Part shown: positions 19,783 through 30,822 of the stretch, piece after piece | How positions within the stretch are numbered: position 1 is the stretch's first letter | Layout of the letters: the number at the start of each line of letters is the position of its first letter | Source of the DNA: Acanthamoeba castellanii str. Neff | Taxonomy: Eukaryota > Discosea > Longamoebia > Acanthamoebidae | NCBI RefSeq assembly: GCF_000313135.1 | Contig: NW_004457466.1 | Coordinates: 55,395-119,394, forward strand | DNA length: 64,000 bases | Direction: 5' to 3' | Notes under the pieces: model-generated | Databases searched by the model: none | What the model was told of the DNA's origin: nothing | The model's input: only the letters and a program-made list of their open reading frames with translations | Translations under genes and position numbers: made by a program

Positions 19783-22700
19783 CTATCCCCTAGTGGCATC
19801 ACGTTGCTGTTGTTGCTGTAGCTGCACGCGTTGCCGAAGGGACGCCACGAAAGTGCACAGAAACTCGTAAAGACCGTCGAGCCCTCGCTCCTTCAAGAAC
19901 TCGACGTAGTGGAACTTGTGCACCTCCTGCATGTGACCACATCATCATCACCGCCGGTTAGATAAATGTTTGGGGGGAGAGGCCGTGCTGTTAGCAGGGT
20001 CCGGACCTTGATCATGTCGGGATGCAGTGGAATGCGCGAGGGTCCTTCGGACTGCTGCTCGACGGCGCGCATGTACTCGAGGGCGAAGTTGGAGAACACG
20101 ATGGCGTGCGTGAACGACAAGCACGCCGGTGCATGCTGGCTGCTCAGTTGCTGGACCATTGCACTGGTGTATCGCCCCCCCCCCAATGTGCCAGTGTGGG
20201 TGTCAGTAGTCGCCACGCAGCTCCACTGGGAGAGGGGTGGTGCACACTCCGATAGGCCGAGGGTCTCCTTGAAGCCAGGCTTGCCCGTGGTGGGGTCCTG
20301 GGTAGGCGTGAACAGCCTCTGCCGCCACAGGGCCACCGCAAAGTCCCAGATATAGGAATTGAGCTGCGCGCTCTGTGCCGCGAGATCTTCCGCGACAATC
20401 GCCTGCAGGCATGCGCGTGTTCGTCCTCGAATGAGTTTCTGTCGAGGGAAAGAGTGGTGGGTAGGCATCGTGTCCGTACCTTTCGCTTGAGCTCCTCAAA
20501 ATCGGATTTGTAGGACACGAGCGCGCCGCAAAGGCGCGACACCGGCATCGCGGTGTGCGCAAAGAGAAGGCGGTAGACCAGCCCCTCCGATGGGGGAATG
20601 ACCATCGGCACCTGGAACCCAATGTGTAGCCGCGATATCTGGACATATCGGGGGCGTAGAGTGAGTACGACCAACACACCACGTTCCTCCCAAGGGTAAG
20701 AATCAGTGCCAGCGTACCGTCTCGACAAAGCAAAGGGCCGCGTGCTGCACCACGGCATGGTCTCGTTCGGCGAGCAAGCCCAGCACGCACATCCGGTCCA
20801 CGTACCTACACAGGTGGAGTGGGGCATGGAGTCATCAGTCGCTGGCCATGCACCGTGAGCGGATGGAGACCTACCGAATCAGCATATACAAGGGTCGGTA
20901 GTGTAGGGCCACCTGGGCCACGTCGATGTGTCGTCCCCTTTTCTCCTCTGACGAGTGGTAGGAGCGGCGTGAGAACAGCGAGCGCACGAGAGCGTTGGTG
21001 GAGACGGCGGCGCGGGTACTGTTACTGTACCTGTGGCTCGGCGGAGTGGCGGCGGGTTGTCGGGGTTGGTCCAGTTGGGCCAATCGTAGGTGGTCCACCG
21101 CTTGATGATGGCCGTGAAGCAGTCGAGGAGACGAGCCTTGCCCAGAGTGGTGGAGGTGAAGAAGAGCGCGGTGAGCGGGTTGAGCAGGTTTTCCTGCAGG
21201 TCGGCAAAGGCACAGCCATTGGCCAGCGATATGAGTCCTGTGTCCCCCCCCCCAAGCCACAAGAGGTTGCCCGTCATGAGTCTCGCGGAGGATCTGAAGC
21301 GCAAGTGACTAAAAAGTAGGGGGCACTAATGTACCGAGAACCTCCTGGCTGTGGTCTGTGCCGTTCCATCGCTCGATGTAGCTGTAGAAAAAGCGCTCCA
21401 GTGTAGGGACGAGGCCCTGAAGAAGCCCATAACCGGAGGTAAGGAAGAAGATGAAGCGAGGCTCTGTGTGGTCAAAGAGGGTGGACGTACGTTGTTGGCC
21501 CGGCCGAAGTCGATAAGTTTTGATAGGAGGAATCGCAGGCGGGCTTCGTGCTGGGCGGTGGTGGAGTCCTTCCAAAAGACCTCCTCCTCGAGAATGAAGC
21601 CCAGCCAATTTGTCAGCCGCCCCACCAGGCTTCCTGTCAAGTGGTGGCCCATGCGTCGCACCGTCAGTCCTCAGTCCAGCAGCCGTGTCAGCGCCGAAGA
21701 GGGGTCAAAGCATACGGTGGGGATAGAGGGCCACATAGTGATGGAAGAAGGGACTGCGGAAGAGCGTGGCGGCCTGCGCGGGTATCTCGAGCTCCTCCAG
21801 ACCCTTGGCGAAGTGCGAGATGGACGGTTTGACCGCACCGTTCTTGGTGGTCTTGGGCTTGTTGCGCTGCTGCTCGAAGCTTTCGCGCCAGTCTGTCCGG
21901 CGTGCAGCGAGAGCCAGTGGGGGGTTAGGTGGTCCAGTTGCAGTGGAGCGCAGTGAACCCAAGGTTTATGTGCGTGGGATGCGCACCCCATTTGGCCGAC
22001 TCGGAGGTGCTCTCGTCGAACGGGGTGGTGAAGGGGTCGCCCTGCAATTCGATGATCCGCAGATACAAGTCGCGGCCCGTTCGCTTTGGCTGAACAGAAC
22101 CGAGAAGATGGTAAGCACACCATCACATTCGTTCGCTCGCTGGTGCTGCCGCTGTGCCCGCGTACCTTGAGGAGGGTGTGAAGGGGCTTGGAGCGAGACG
22201 GCAGTGCCACTGTGACGGCCGAGGGCTTGTACTCTTTGTAGAGGGCCAAGAGTACATCGACGGCCGGCTCGGGTCCGACTTTGTTCCTCAGCTCACATGT
22301 TCACATAAGTTAAGGAGGTACCACACGTCATCACACAACAGCTGCGAAAGGCGTGTAGATAGAAGAGCGTAGCACGCAGATAGATCGAGAAGGGTGTGAA
22401 AGAGGATATAGCTTGTGCACGCGCCAGGTGAGCACATCCTGTGGCCGGGTCATTCGATAGAGCAGGTTGCACAGCAGCGGTCGCAGCGTTTCGTATTCGA
22501 TCCAGTGAAAGATCACTCCATACAGGCTGTGCACCTGATGTGTGGTTGCATGCGGTGAGACAACCAATGCTGTTTGGCGAACTGTGGCCCGTACTCCAGC
22601 GGATAAGGAGTGTTGGGCTCGCGAACCTTGGCGGTCGATGCTAGGAGATCGTAAGTGACGACCATCCATTCGAGAGCCAGCCACTGTGTTGCGGGCGAGA

Positions 22701-23290
22701 ACGCAGAGAAAGCGCCTAACACGCACACGCACACGCACACGGCAGGCGTGTAAGATGCCAACGCAAGCAGACCACGAGCGCCTTCACACGACGAAGGATT
22801 GCGCACCCAGAACGAGCACAAAGCACTCCTCGTCCACCTTCTCCTGCGGGATGAGTGCCTCGAGCAACCGCTTCACGAGGGCGTCATCTGGAAAGGCCGC
22901 AGCAGTCATCAGTAAGTGGCATCGAAGAACGGAAACCATTGGTGTCGGCACTAAGCTTCGTACGAAGTTGGTGCTTGGTGAAGAGCTCCACCACAATGCG
23001 CAGCTGGCTCTTGGTGAGGCCCCACTCCCAGGCGAAGGTGCACAAGTTTTGGACGTGAGTCTCCACCTGCTCCTTCCCGGACTGGGCATCGGCGGACTTG
23101 TTCTTGCCACGCGCGCTGCGCTTCCCCGGCCCAGCCGTCGCTGTGCACGATTTAAAACAATTTAAACAATTAAGTATAATGAAATAATACACACTATGAA
23201 CGACATCCGTCACTCCTTTGTGGCGGTACCCAATTTCTTGAGGAACCTCAGGGCGGCCTCGAGAAGCGGAGCGGCCTCTGCACGGCTCAT
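19783..23290 (-). CDS. CENPI: centromere protein I (CENP-I/Mis6) homologue
   Basis: Seventeen exons on minus: 23290-23230, 23140-22964, 22887-22807, 22715-22595, 22526-22421, 22291-22166, 22089-21987, 21892-21716, 21633-21491, 21416-21335, 21237-21031, 20947-20875, 20805-20718, 20638-20480, 20402-20248, 20163-20007, 19926-19783; all phases close; 719 residues, close to the roughly 750 of animal CENP-I. The helical-repeat family pattern is clear in the LYGVIFHWIEYETLRPLLCN segment, the VLLALYKEYKPSAVTVALPS segment and NPLTALFFTSTTLGKARLL. CENP-I belongs to the constitutive centromere-associated network (CENP-H/I/K/M) that docks on CENP-A chromatin and recruits the outer kinetochore. The C-terminus ends in Gln-rich sequence. 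It is head-to-head with XRCC3. The call is by pattern recognition; a profile search would settle it. Confidence 0.82.
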
Positions 23291-23411
23291 CTTCAATCGT
23301 AGAATCAATTTGTTTCCTTTTTTTTCTCTTTTTCTTTTGGCGTGCATTTACTGGAATAATTTGAGGCCAATAACATCAAAAGCCCCTTCGATTCAATCGC
23401 AGGAGAAGACG
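23291..23411. promoter_or_regulatory. bidirectional promoter of CENP-I and XRCC3
   Basis: Only 121 bp separate the two start codons. The stretch is AT-rich with a pyrimidine tract (TTCCTTTTTTTTCTC) and a TTTTGGCGTG element around 23335 that resembles an E2F half-site. Shared S/G2-phase expression of a kinetochore and a recombination gene would be plausible; this is inference. Confidence 0.55.
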
Positions 23412-24708
23412 ATGGAGGCGCCACACGAAGAGGTGAAAATAGAAAACCAAGAGCAGATTGAAGACGTTGGTACGCCAATCCTGCCATCCCACACGCCTTT
23501 GTCGGAAATCATCGGACCCGCCTCGCCGCTGGCCCAGCGATTGGCCCTCCTCGAGAAGTCCCTCCGTGTCCGTACAGCCGAGGACCTCCTCAAGGTGCCC
23601 AAGGCCGAGCTCAAGCGCGTACTGCCCGGGGCCGCCGTCGAGGCGCGCAATCTGCTGCACGAGGTCTCAATCCATCTCTGCCCGGCCCCACTGCCGGCCC
23701 TCGCCCTCGCCAGCGACCCGAGCTTCACCCACAAGCTCAAGCTGGGCTGCCCCCTGCTCGACCAGTGCCTCGGCGGCGGCCTGCTGCCGCGCCACATCAC
23801 CGAAATCGCGGGCGAGGCGGGCAGCGGCAAGACGCAGCTCTGCCTGCAGCTGGCCCTCCAGGTGCAGCTGCCGCCGGAGGAGGGCGGGCTGGGCGGCGGA
23901 GCGATCTACATCGGGACGGAGGGCAACTTCCCGCAGCGAAGGCTCGACCAGCTGCACGAGGCCTTCCGACACAAGCACGCCCACGTGTTCCCGCCGCGGC
24001 GCAAGGGGTTCGACCTGCGCGACAACATCTACATCAAGCACGTCGGGTCGATCGACCAGCTGTTCCACTCCATGCTCAAGCAGGTGCCGCCACTGGTGCA
24101 GCAGCGCAACGTGCGGCTGGTGATCGTCGACTCTATCGCCGCGCTCCTGCGCTACGAGTACGGCAGCGGCACGAGCCAGATGGTCGAGCGGTCGCGGGTG
24201 CTCTTCTCGCAGGCCAACCAGCTCAAGCAGATCGCCGACCAGCTGCAGGTGGTCGTGGTGGTCATCAACCAGGTCTCGGACTACGTCGATGACTCGCGGC
24301 TGGTACTGTCCGACTTTGCCGCCCACAAGAAGCGCGTGGTGCCCGCCCTGGGTCTGGCCTGGTCCAACTGCATCAACTCGCGCCTGCTCCTGTCCAAGAC
24401 ACGCTCCACCTACCGCGGCGCCGTCTCCTCCTCCACAGTCTCCAACGCGTCCGATGATGGTACCCTCTTGTCTAAGCCATTCATTCACTTGATGGCCTCG
24501 CTTGCTCACAACAGTTCATCTCGTGCCGTCTCCTTGGTCGAAAGATGGCGAAGGCGAAGAAGGCCAGGAGCGAAAGCCAAAGAAGCGACGAGTGAGCAAT
24601 GAGGTGACGGTGGGCATCAGGGACATGAAGGTCGTCTTCTCCCCGTACATCCCCAACAACTCGTGCTCCTTTATCATCGAAGGCGACGGCGTGCGCGGGG
24701 TCGAGTGA
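23412..24708 (+). CDS. XRCC3: RAD51 paralogue XRCC3
   Basis: Two exons, 23412-24459 and 24515-24708, joined in phase 1; 413 residues. After a helical N-terminal domain the RecA core has LGCPLLDQCLGGGL, Walker A GEAGSGKTQ, YIGTEGNFPQRRL (typical of XRCC3) and Walker B LVIVDSIAALL. The L2-side VVVVINQVSDYV and ALGLAWSNCINSRLLL follow, and the end is CSFIIEGDGVRGVE, as in XRCC3. XRCC3 pairs with RAD51C (CX3) in homologous recombination. A Lys/Arg stretch (RKPKKRRVS) near residue 365 could be a nuclear signal. The frame is open upstream of 23412 to 23196, but that part overlaps the CENP-I start region, so the ATG at 23412 is preferred. Confidence 0.9.
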
Positions 24709-24980
24709 CATACCTTCCGCCCCCTCCCCAACACTGTACAGCACAACTTTTTCTCAACTTCACTCCTCACTCGTGACTCTTGTGTCGTGTAATGGGTCAT
24801 GATTTCAGTTCAATGTTTGGGGAGGTTGTTGTAGAAGTACAGCCCTCTCAACAAAACGCTAACAAAAGGAGAGGGAGGAGACTGAGGGTAACAAAGAGAG
24901 ACACAAGACACACCCGGCGTCTTCGTCCGTTCCGGCAGGGTGCGTGTGCGGTGTGTCGTGCTCGGCGGTTGTTCGGTTGT

Positions 24981-25477
24981 TTACTCGCTGGGTCCGTCGC
25001 CGAGTCGGCTCCTGCCCAGGGCGATGCCCTTCCGCCTGGTCTCGGTGACGGCCTGGTTGGTCATCTCCTCCTTGTCCTTGTAGAAGAAGTCGTAGTTGGA
25101 GGGCGGCGGCGGTACGACGGGCGCGATGGAGGGGATGGTGATGCCTTCGAGGTCTAGCATCTTCACCTCGATCTCGGTCTCCACGAGCACCTTGATGTCG
25201 TCCAGCGTCTCGGGACACTCCATCTTGGCGCCGATCCACCCGCGCAGGCCGTCGGTCCAGTTCACGAAGTCCATCGGCGTCTGGCACACGAACGTGAGCG
25301 ATTCGCCGCTGGCCACCGACAGCGCAAAGGTCAACGGCACAGCCTCCTCATCTTCGGGCTTCAGCTTCCTCTTCTGGAACACGGGGCACTCGACGCCCGC
25401 CACCACGCCCTTGAAGTCGGCCTGTTTCACTGTGACACCGCCCCACAATCAAATTGTCAGCACGTGAAGACTGCGCG

Positions 25478-25508
<31 letters not shown>

Positions 25509-27970
25509 CACGCACACGCACACGCACGCACACGCACACGCACACGCACACGGGGGCGCATACCGATATTGGGCAGCTCGCCGGTGGGCTTCTCGGTGGG
25601 GCTGCTGGTGTTGGCCCAGCCGAGGTGCTGCATGCTGTCATGCAATCGCAGGAAGACGTACTGCTGCGCGTTCTTGTTGCCCTTCTGCTTCTGGCCGTAG
25701 GCCTTGAAGGAGCAGCCCTCGCGCAGGTAGCCCAGCTTCTGGTTCTTGACCAGATCCGTCATGTTCTTCCTCACCTTGGTGCGGATCTTGTTGAGCGGGT
25801 CGGGCTGGTCGCCGGCCTCGACCGCGGTGTCCTCCTCCTCGTGCAGTCCCGTCTGCTTCCACGACGCCACCCGGTGGAACATCTCGATCGTCGCCGGGTT
25901 CTGCGCCAGCACGTCGCTGATCTGTTTCCTCACAGCCGCAATCACCTACAGATGGAAATTGAATACATCCATAGGGTCAGCCAAGCAGCAGCAGCATCTC
26001 GGGGATGAGAGGCCAACAGCAAAGGAACGAAAAGAGAAGAGAGAAGGGCGAATAGAGATGGGAGGCACGCACGTTGCTCCAGTCCATGTACGACGCGTTC
26101 ATGTCGGCCCACGTGTGGTCGAGCACCTGGAATGCGATGCAGTACATCTCCTCGAACGCGTGCGCGTGGTCGAAGAAGATGTTGAAGATGGGTTTCGTGG
26201 GATCTGGGTGATGGCGTGCGAAAGAAAGAGAGAAAGAAAAAAGTTCGTCAGCGCTCAGTGCATTGACGCAGCGGCATTGTGAAAGGGGGGACGCGAGTAC
26301 CTTCCGTTCCGATGTGAAGGAGCTCATAGAGCATCTTTGTGAGATTGATGCCGGCGACGGCGACCGGGTAGTCGTGGTCTTTTCGCTCGGACTGGACGGC
26401 GATGATCTTGCGCAGCTTATCGCTGTGGAACTCGGCCATGTACAACAGGTTGCTCAGGCCCAGCAGGCCCATGCCTCGAAGATCTGTCGCCGGATCAGTT
26501 CCCTGCCAGACCAGTCAAAATTAGCACGTGTGTCGTGCGTGTGCGTGTGCGGTGATGCGTGTGCGTGCGTGTGCGGTGATGCGTACCTGGAAGCCCATCG
26601 TCTTCCATTGCTTGGACACTCGGCTCTCGAGGACCGTGTCGGGGAAGACGAGGCTCCACAGCTTCAGGAGCATCTTTTCGTGTTCCTCATTCTCCTTGTC
26701 GTGGGCAATGTCGCTCAGCTGCTGCAGCTCCCAGAGTCGGGCGCGCTGGTAGAGGTAGAGCTGCTCCTTGAAGTTCTGGTTCTGGATCGTCGTGACTTGC
26801 TCCTACAGTCGTACGTGTAAATGCGTAGCGTGGGGCGGTGGAAAAATGAGCAATGAGCGGTGGTGGGAGAAGTGGTGGAAGAGGCGGCCAAACCTTGAGC
26901 AGCTTGTTGATGCCCAGATCGTCGAGGAGGTGAAGGAACTGCTTCTTGTGCTGGTCCGACGGTGTGGAGTTGATGAGCTCGCCGACGAGGGTGAGCGCGG
27001 CCAGCTTGACGTTGAGATCCGTACTGGCCAGCAGCCGCACCAGCACAAAGTAGGGCTTCTTGGTCTCCTTGGTGGCGTTGGCCCGGATGGCCCTGTCGAT
27101 GGCGTCGAAGCCGTGCTGGGGGCTCTTCACCAGATGCGACACGATCTCGATTGCCCGACGCGACGCGGTCAAGTTCGACGAAGAGATGAACGGGATGATG
27201 TTCTGGAGGAAGGTCTCGTCGAGCTTCTCCCACCCGACGTGGTGGTGCATCAGCGCCTCGAGCGTCGTCAGCGCGAAGCCCAGTATGTTGCCCGACACCT
27301 CCTGCACGTAGGCGATCAACACCGAGATGCCGTTTCGCTCCAGAAACGCCACAGCAAAGTCCTTGTCCTGCCATTGCGCACCACCGCCACCGCCACCACA
27401 CCGCCGCCACCACGCCACGCCGGCCCAGTCGAAAAGAGCGTCAGGGATCCCACGTCGTTTTATAGGGAGAGAAGGGCATCATCGTCATAATAATTACCAA
27501 CCAAATATAGCAATAATAAAGAGTATGACCGGAAAGAAGAGGGGGGCGGAACCTGGAGGCGGCTCTTCATCTGTGTGAGGGCCTTGCGCTTGGCCTCTGG
27601 GTCAGAGCTCGTCAGCTTTTCGATGGAATCGGCGGCGACGAGGTCCGGCTTCAGTCGCAGACGGAGAGGGGTGCCGTCAGGCAGCTTGAAGTTGACATTG
27701 GTCACATTCTGGGCGACCAGGAAAGATATAAATGATTATTAAATTGTCCATACGGCTAGAGAAGCTTCATCTGGGATGAATCCATGGCTATGGTACCTCA
27801 GGTTTAATATAGGTGTTGTTGGTCTCGTTGAAGAGGGCATAATTGGCAGAGGGGTCGGGCGCCTTCAGCTCTTTACAAATGATGTCGATGTGTTCCGTCA
27901 ATCCCACGTCCCGCTTCAGTTCGTAGAGGGCGATAGTGCCACCCCAGTCGCACGAGATCGAGATCTTCAT
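24981..27970 (-). CDS. ELMO protein (engulfment and cell motility), ELMO1-3 type
   Basis: Eight exons on minus: 27970-27797, 27708-27553, 27367-26894, 26802-26587, 26502-26301, 26203-26073, 25945-25564, 25429-24981; 727 residues, the same size as animal ELMO1. The order is an N-terminal Ras-binding-like beta domain (MKISISCDWGG), armadillo-type helices (ILGFALTTLEALMHHHVGWE), the ELMO domain (ATDLRGMGLLGLSNLLYMAE, VAVAGINLTKML), and a C-terminal PH domain (SLTFVCQTPMDFVNWTDGL). A Pro-rich tail with VVPPPP follows; in animals this tail binds the DOCK SH3 domain. ELMO/DOCK complexes activate Rac for phagocytosis and migration. Start at 27970: the frame upstream has no ATG. Confidence 0.93.
25478..25552. 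repeat. (CT)n followed by (CACACG)n microsatellite
   Basis: A pure CT run (25478-25505) runs directly into a CACACG/CGCA array (25506-25552), all in intron 7 of the ELMO gene. Confidence 0.85.
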
Positions 27971-28180
27971 TCCTCCTCTCTCCAATTTAAAAAATAAAAA
28001 TCAATGTGCCCCACGCTTCTGTTTTGTTTGCGACTGTGCCTCGAAATGAGATCGCCGTCCACAATTTTGCTGCAGCGCACCAATCACCACCCGCACTGTT
28101 CTCTGGCTCGAGCCAAGAACGCGTGAACACTTACGCCCCACCCAAGTTCGGGCGGTCGACGGCGGCCTTGGCTTGGGCGG

Positions 28181-30584
28181 CTAGGTGAAGGCGACGGAGC
28201 GAAGCATCCAGTAGAAGGTGCGACGCTCACGCTCGTGGTGGTTGGCCAACGCGCGACTGACGAGGCCCTTGGTCCAGCAGGTGACGTACTGGAAGTTGAA
28301 TACGACGCGGGCCTCGCTACGGTCGCCGTCCTCGCCACCAACGGCCACGAAGAAGTTGGTCACGCAGTTGAAGGTCTGGTGGTGGTGCGACGCCGACAGG
28401 GACGTGGAGGTCGTCACGAAGGTGCAACCCAGCGCGTGGTAGCCACCGATGACCATGTCCCGCTCGCGCTCGACCACAGTGCCCAGCTTGTGCTTGCCAA
28501 GGCTGTAGACAATGAAGTCGCGCAGATCCTCCTGTGTGACGGAAGAATAAGACAATGTCCCGATCTTGCAAGACGAAAGAAAGAGAGAAGGTGATGAGAG
28601 ACGAGACGTGCCTTTGTGCAGACGTGGCCCTACGGGTGCCCCGCAGGGTACTTGCGAATGAGGAAGAACTCCCACTTGTGGAAATCCTCCCCGAGCGCGG
28701 CGAAGAGGTTGCACAGCGTGTACTTGTCGTTGCGAAGGAGGCCGCTGCACAAGGGCGCATCGTCCAGGTCCAAGATGTACTGCCTGGCCACGCAGGAGTG
28801 CCACGTTGTTATATTGATTGCACCCAACTCACCACGCCCGACTGAGACACAAACGTGCAGAGGCTCTTATGGGTTACCTGAGCGAGAGGCCGGGCTTTCG
28901 CTTGTCCTTGAAGGCGTAGCGCTTCATCGCGGCCGTGCACAGGAACGTGATCTCGCTCACCCTCTCCCGCGGCTCCAGCTCGTCTTCGCCGGCGCTGGTC
29001 GAGGCTGTGCAGACCTGGGCAGTGTCGGGTTCCGCCGCGTCGTGATGTCGCACGATCTTGGGCGAGAGAGGGAAGCTAGGGAGGTCGAAAAGCGACATCG
29101 ACATGTCGAGACGTGTGCTCCGCATCGAACCGCTGGGCGCCGCCGGCACGCGCATCTCGCGCCACCAACCGGTGTTGTGTCGATCCCTGCTTCTCTGCTT
29201 GCCGTTTCGTTGCACAGTCATTCTGGTCTTCGTTGTTTTGGCCTTGTTCTTCTTTCGCTTCCGTGTGGCTTCCTTGAAACGCGCCCGTTCCTCCTCTCGC
29301 CACTCGTCGAACGGATTGAAGGGTGTGTTGCGTTCCACGTACTTGCCGATCGTTGCGATCAACTCGGGCGGCAGCAGCTGGAGGTATGACGCCGGTGATG
29401 ATGGTGATGATGATGAGGACGACGAAGAAGTTGTAGCGGTAGAAGTCGAGGCCGAAGGGTATGTGAATGAGGGGGTCTTGGGCTTCGCCGAGGCCAGCGG
29501 GTGAGGAGATAGCGCCACCGAGGCCCTGTCCGGTGGAGGCAGCACGTAGGCCGAGACGCGCCTGTGGAGGTACGGCAGAGCGGCCAGCGACGAGAGGATC
29601 GAGGTCGATAGCCACCCGTCTCCTTTGACGTCGGACGGTCGGCTCTCCTCTCTCGCCTTGCTCTGCTTCCTCTCGAGTACCTGATCCGCGCCAGGAAGTG
29701 GTCCCTTCGCATCTCCCTCCAGCGACGCCGCTGCGCTCCTCCCCTTACGCGCTGGCTGCGGTACCGACGCCCACAGCGTGTCCGTTTCCGCGCCCTCCCT
29801 CCGTCCTGGGATCTCGCTGCGCTTGTGGTTCTTCTGCTTGCGGTCGCTCGGCTCGGCGGGTACGGCGATAGAGTGCAGCTCCCACACGCGCCGCATGTTG
29901 GAGAGCTCCTTGCGCTCGCCGCGCATTGTTGGACCGTAATCATAGTTGAGCGGCGTGATGCCCACTTCGAGGAAGCCCTGCGGTGTCTTGTCGAGGATCA
30001 GCGTCACCAGTCGCTCCTCGCCCTTGACGATCGTCCCGCCCAGATCGCTGATTGCTGGAACAAACGTCATGAACTCGTGAGCCAAGCACCGATCATGACG
30101 GCGTACTTGCCCGAGGTGAAGGAATTGGCCATTGTGTACCATTAGGAAGGACCACCTTCTTGCTGCCGAGGAAGTGGTCGAAGAACCAGCGGCCGCGACA
30201 GTATAGCGCCAGCTCGAAGCAGTAGCCTTCGTCCAGCTCCAGCTCAAACGATTCGTTCCACACCGGACACACGCACTACAACCCAAGTCATCCGTAAGAC
30301 TCTCGAGAGAAGGAGGATGCAAAGGAGTGAATCTGCCGTACGTTCTCAATAGTTCTTGTACGGAGGGCCGTGCTGCCCTGGTGCGTTCGATCGCTGATCT
30401 GACAGAAGGGGCTGGTGTCCTCCGGCCCGTTGGCTGGCAGCAGATGGCACGCTCGCATGATCCGTACTCTGACCTTCCGTTGCTGCACGTCTGGCGCCTC
30501 CACGACCCTCTCGCTTACGTAGGCATCACGATTCTCGGAAGCCTCTTCTAAGTGGAGCTTGCTGCCCACCCATGCATTTGCCAT
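28181..30584 (-). CDS. C2-domain protein with low-complexity centre; last splice does not close
   Basis: Exons on minus: 30584-30342, 30275-30140, 30054-28878, 28783-28652, then 28531-28181. The first four join in phase; about 680 residues in total. Residues 1-150 form a C2 domain: KVRVRIMRACHLLPANG, then CPVWNESFELEL, the usual calcium/phospholipid-binding fold. The middle is Ser/Pro-rich and basic, with an F-box-like LQLLPPELIATIGKYVE near residue 340. The C-terminal 150 residues look ordered (WEFFLIRKY, DLRDFIVYSLGKHKLGTVVE, FNCVTNFFVAVGG) and match nothing I can name. Exon 4 ends two bases into a codon at its GT (AA|GTACCC), but the only nearby acceptors give phase 0, so one junction or base is wrong. 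Probably a membrane-signalling protein. Confidence 0.65.
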
Positions 30585-30822
30585 TGTGTGTCGCCCTCAG
30601 GTAGCTTAGCTTGTCTCTGGTGAATCAGATCTATGGATCGCCATTATGGTTGGCCCTTTCGCCATTTGAAATGGCCCTGGGCATCTCGGGCAGGGTCTCT
30701 TTCGCTCACCCCTCAAAAGCAAACGAAAACTGCTCTTCTGAAACGAGTTGGCAAATTATTTCGTTGTTGAAACGATAGGAAACAAAGAAGAAAAAAGAAG
30801 AAACAAATAAACAAACCAAGGG

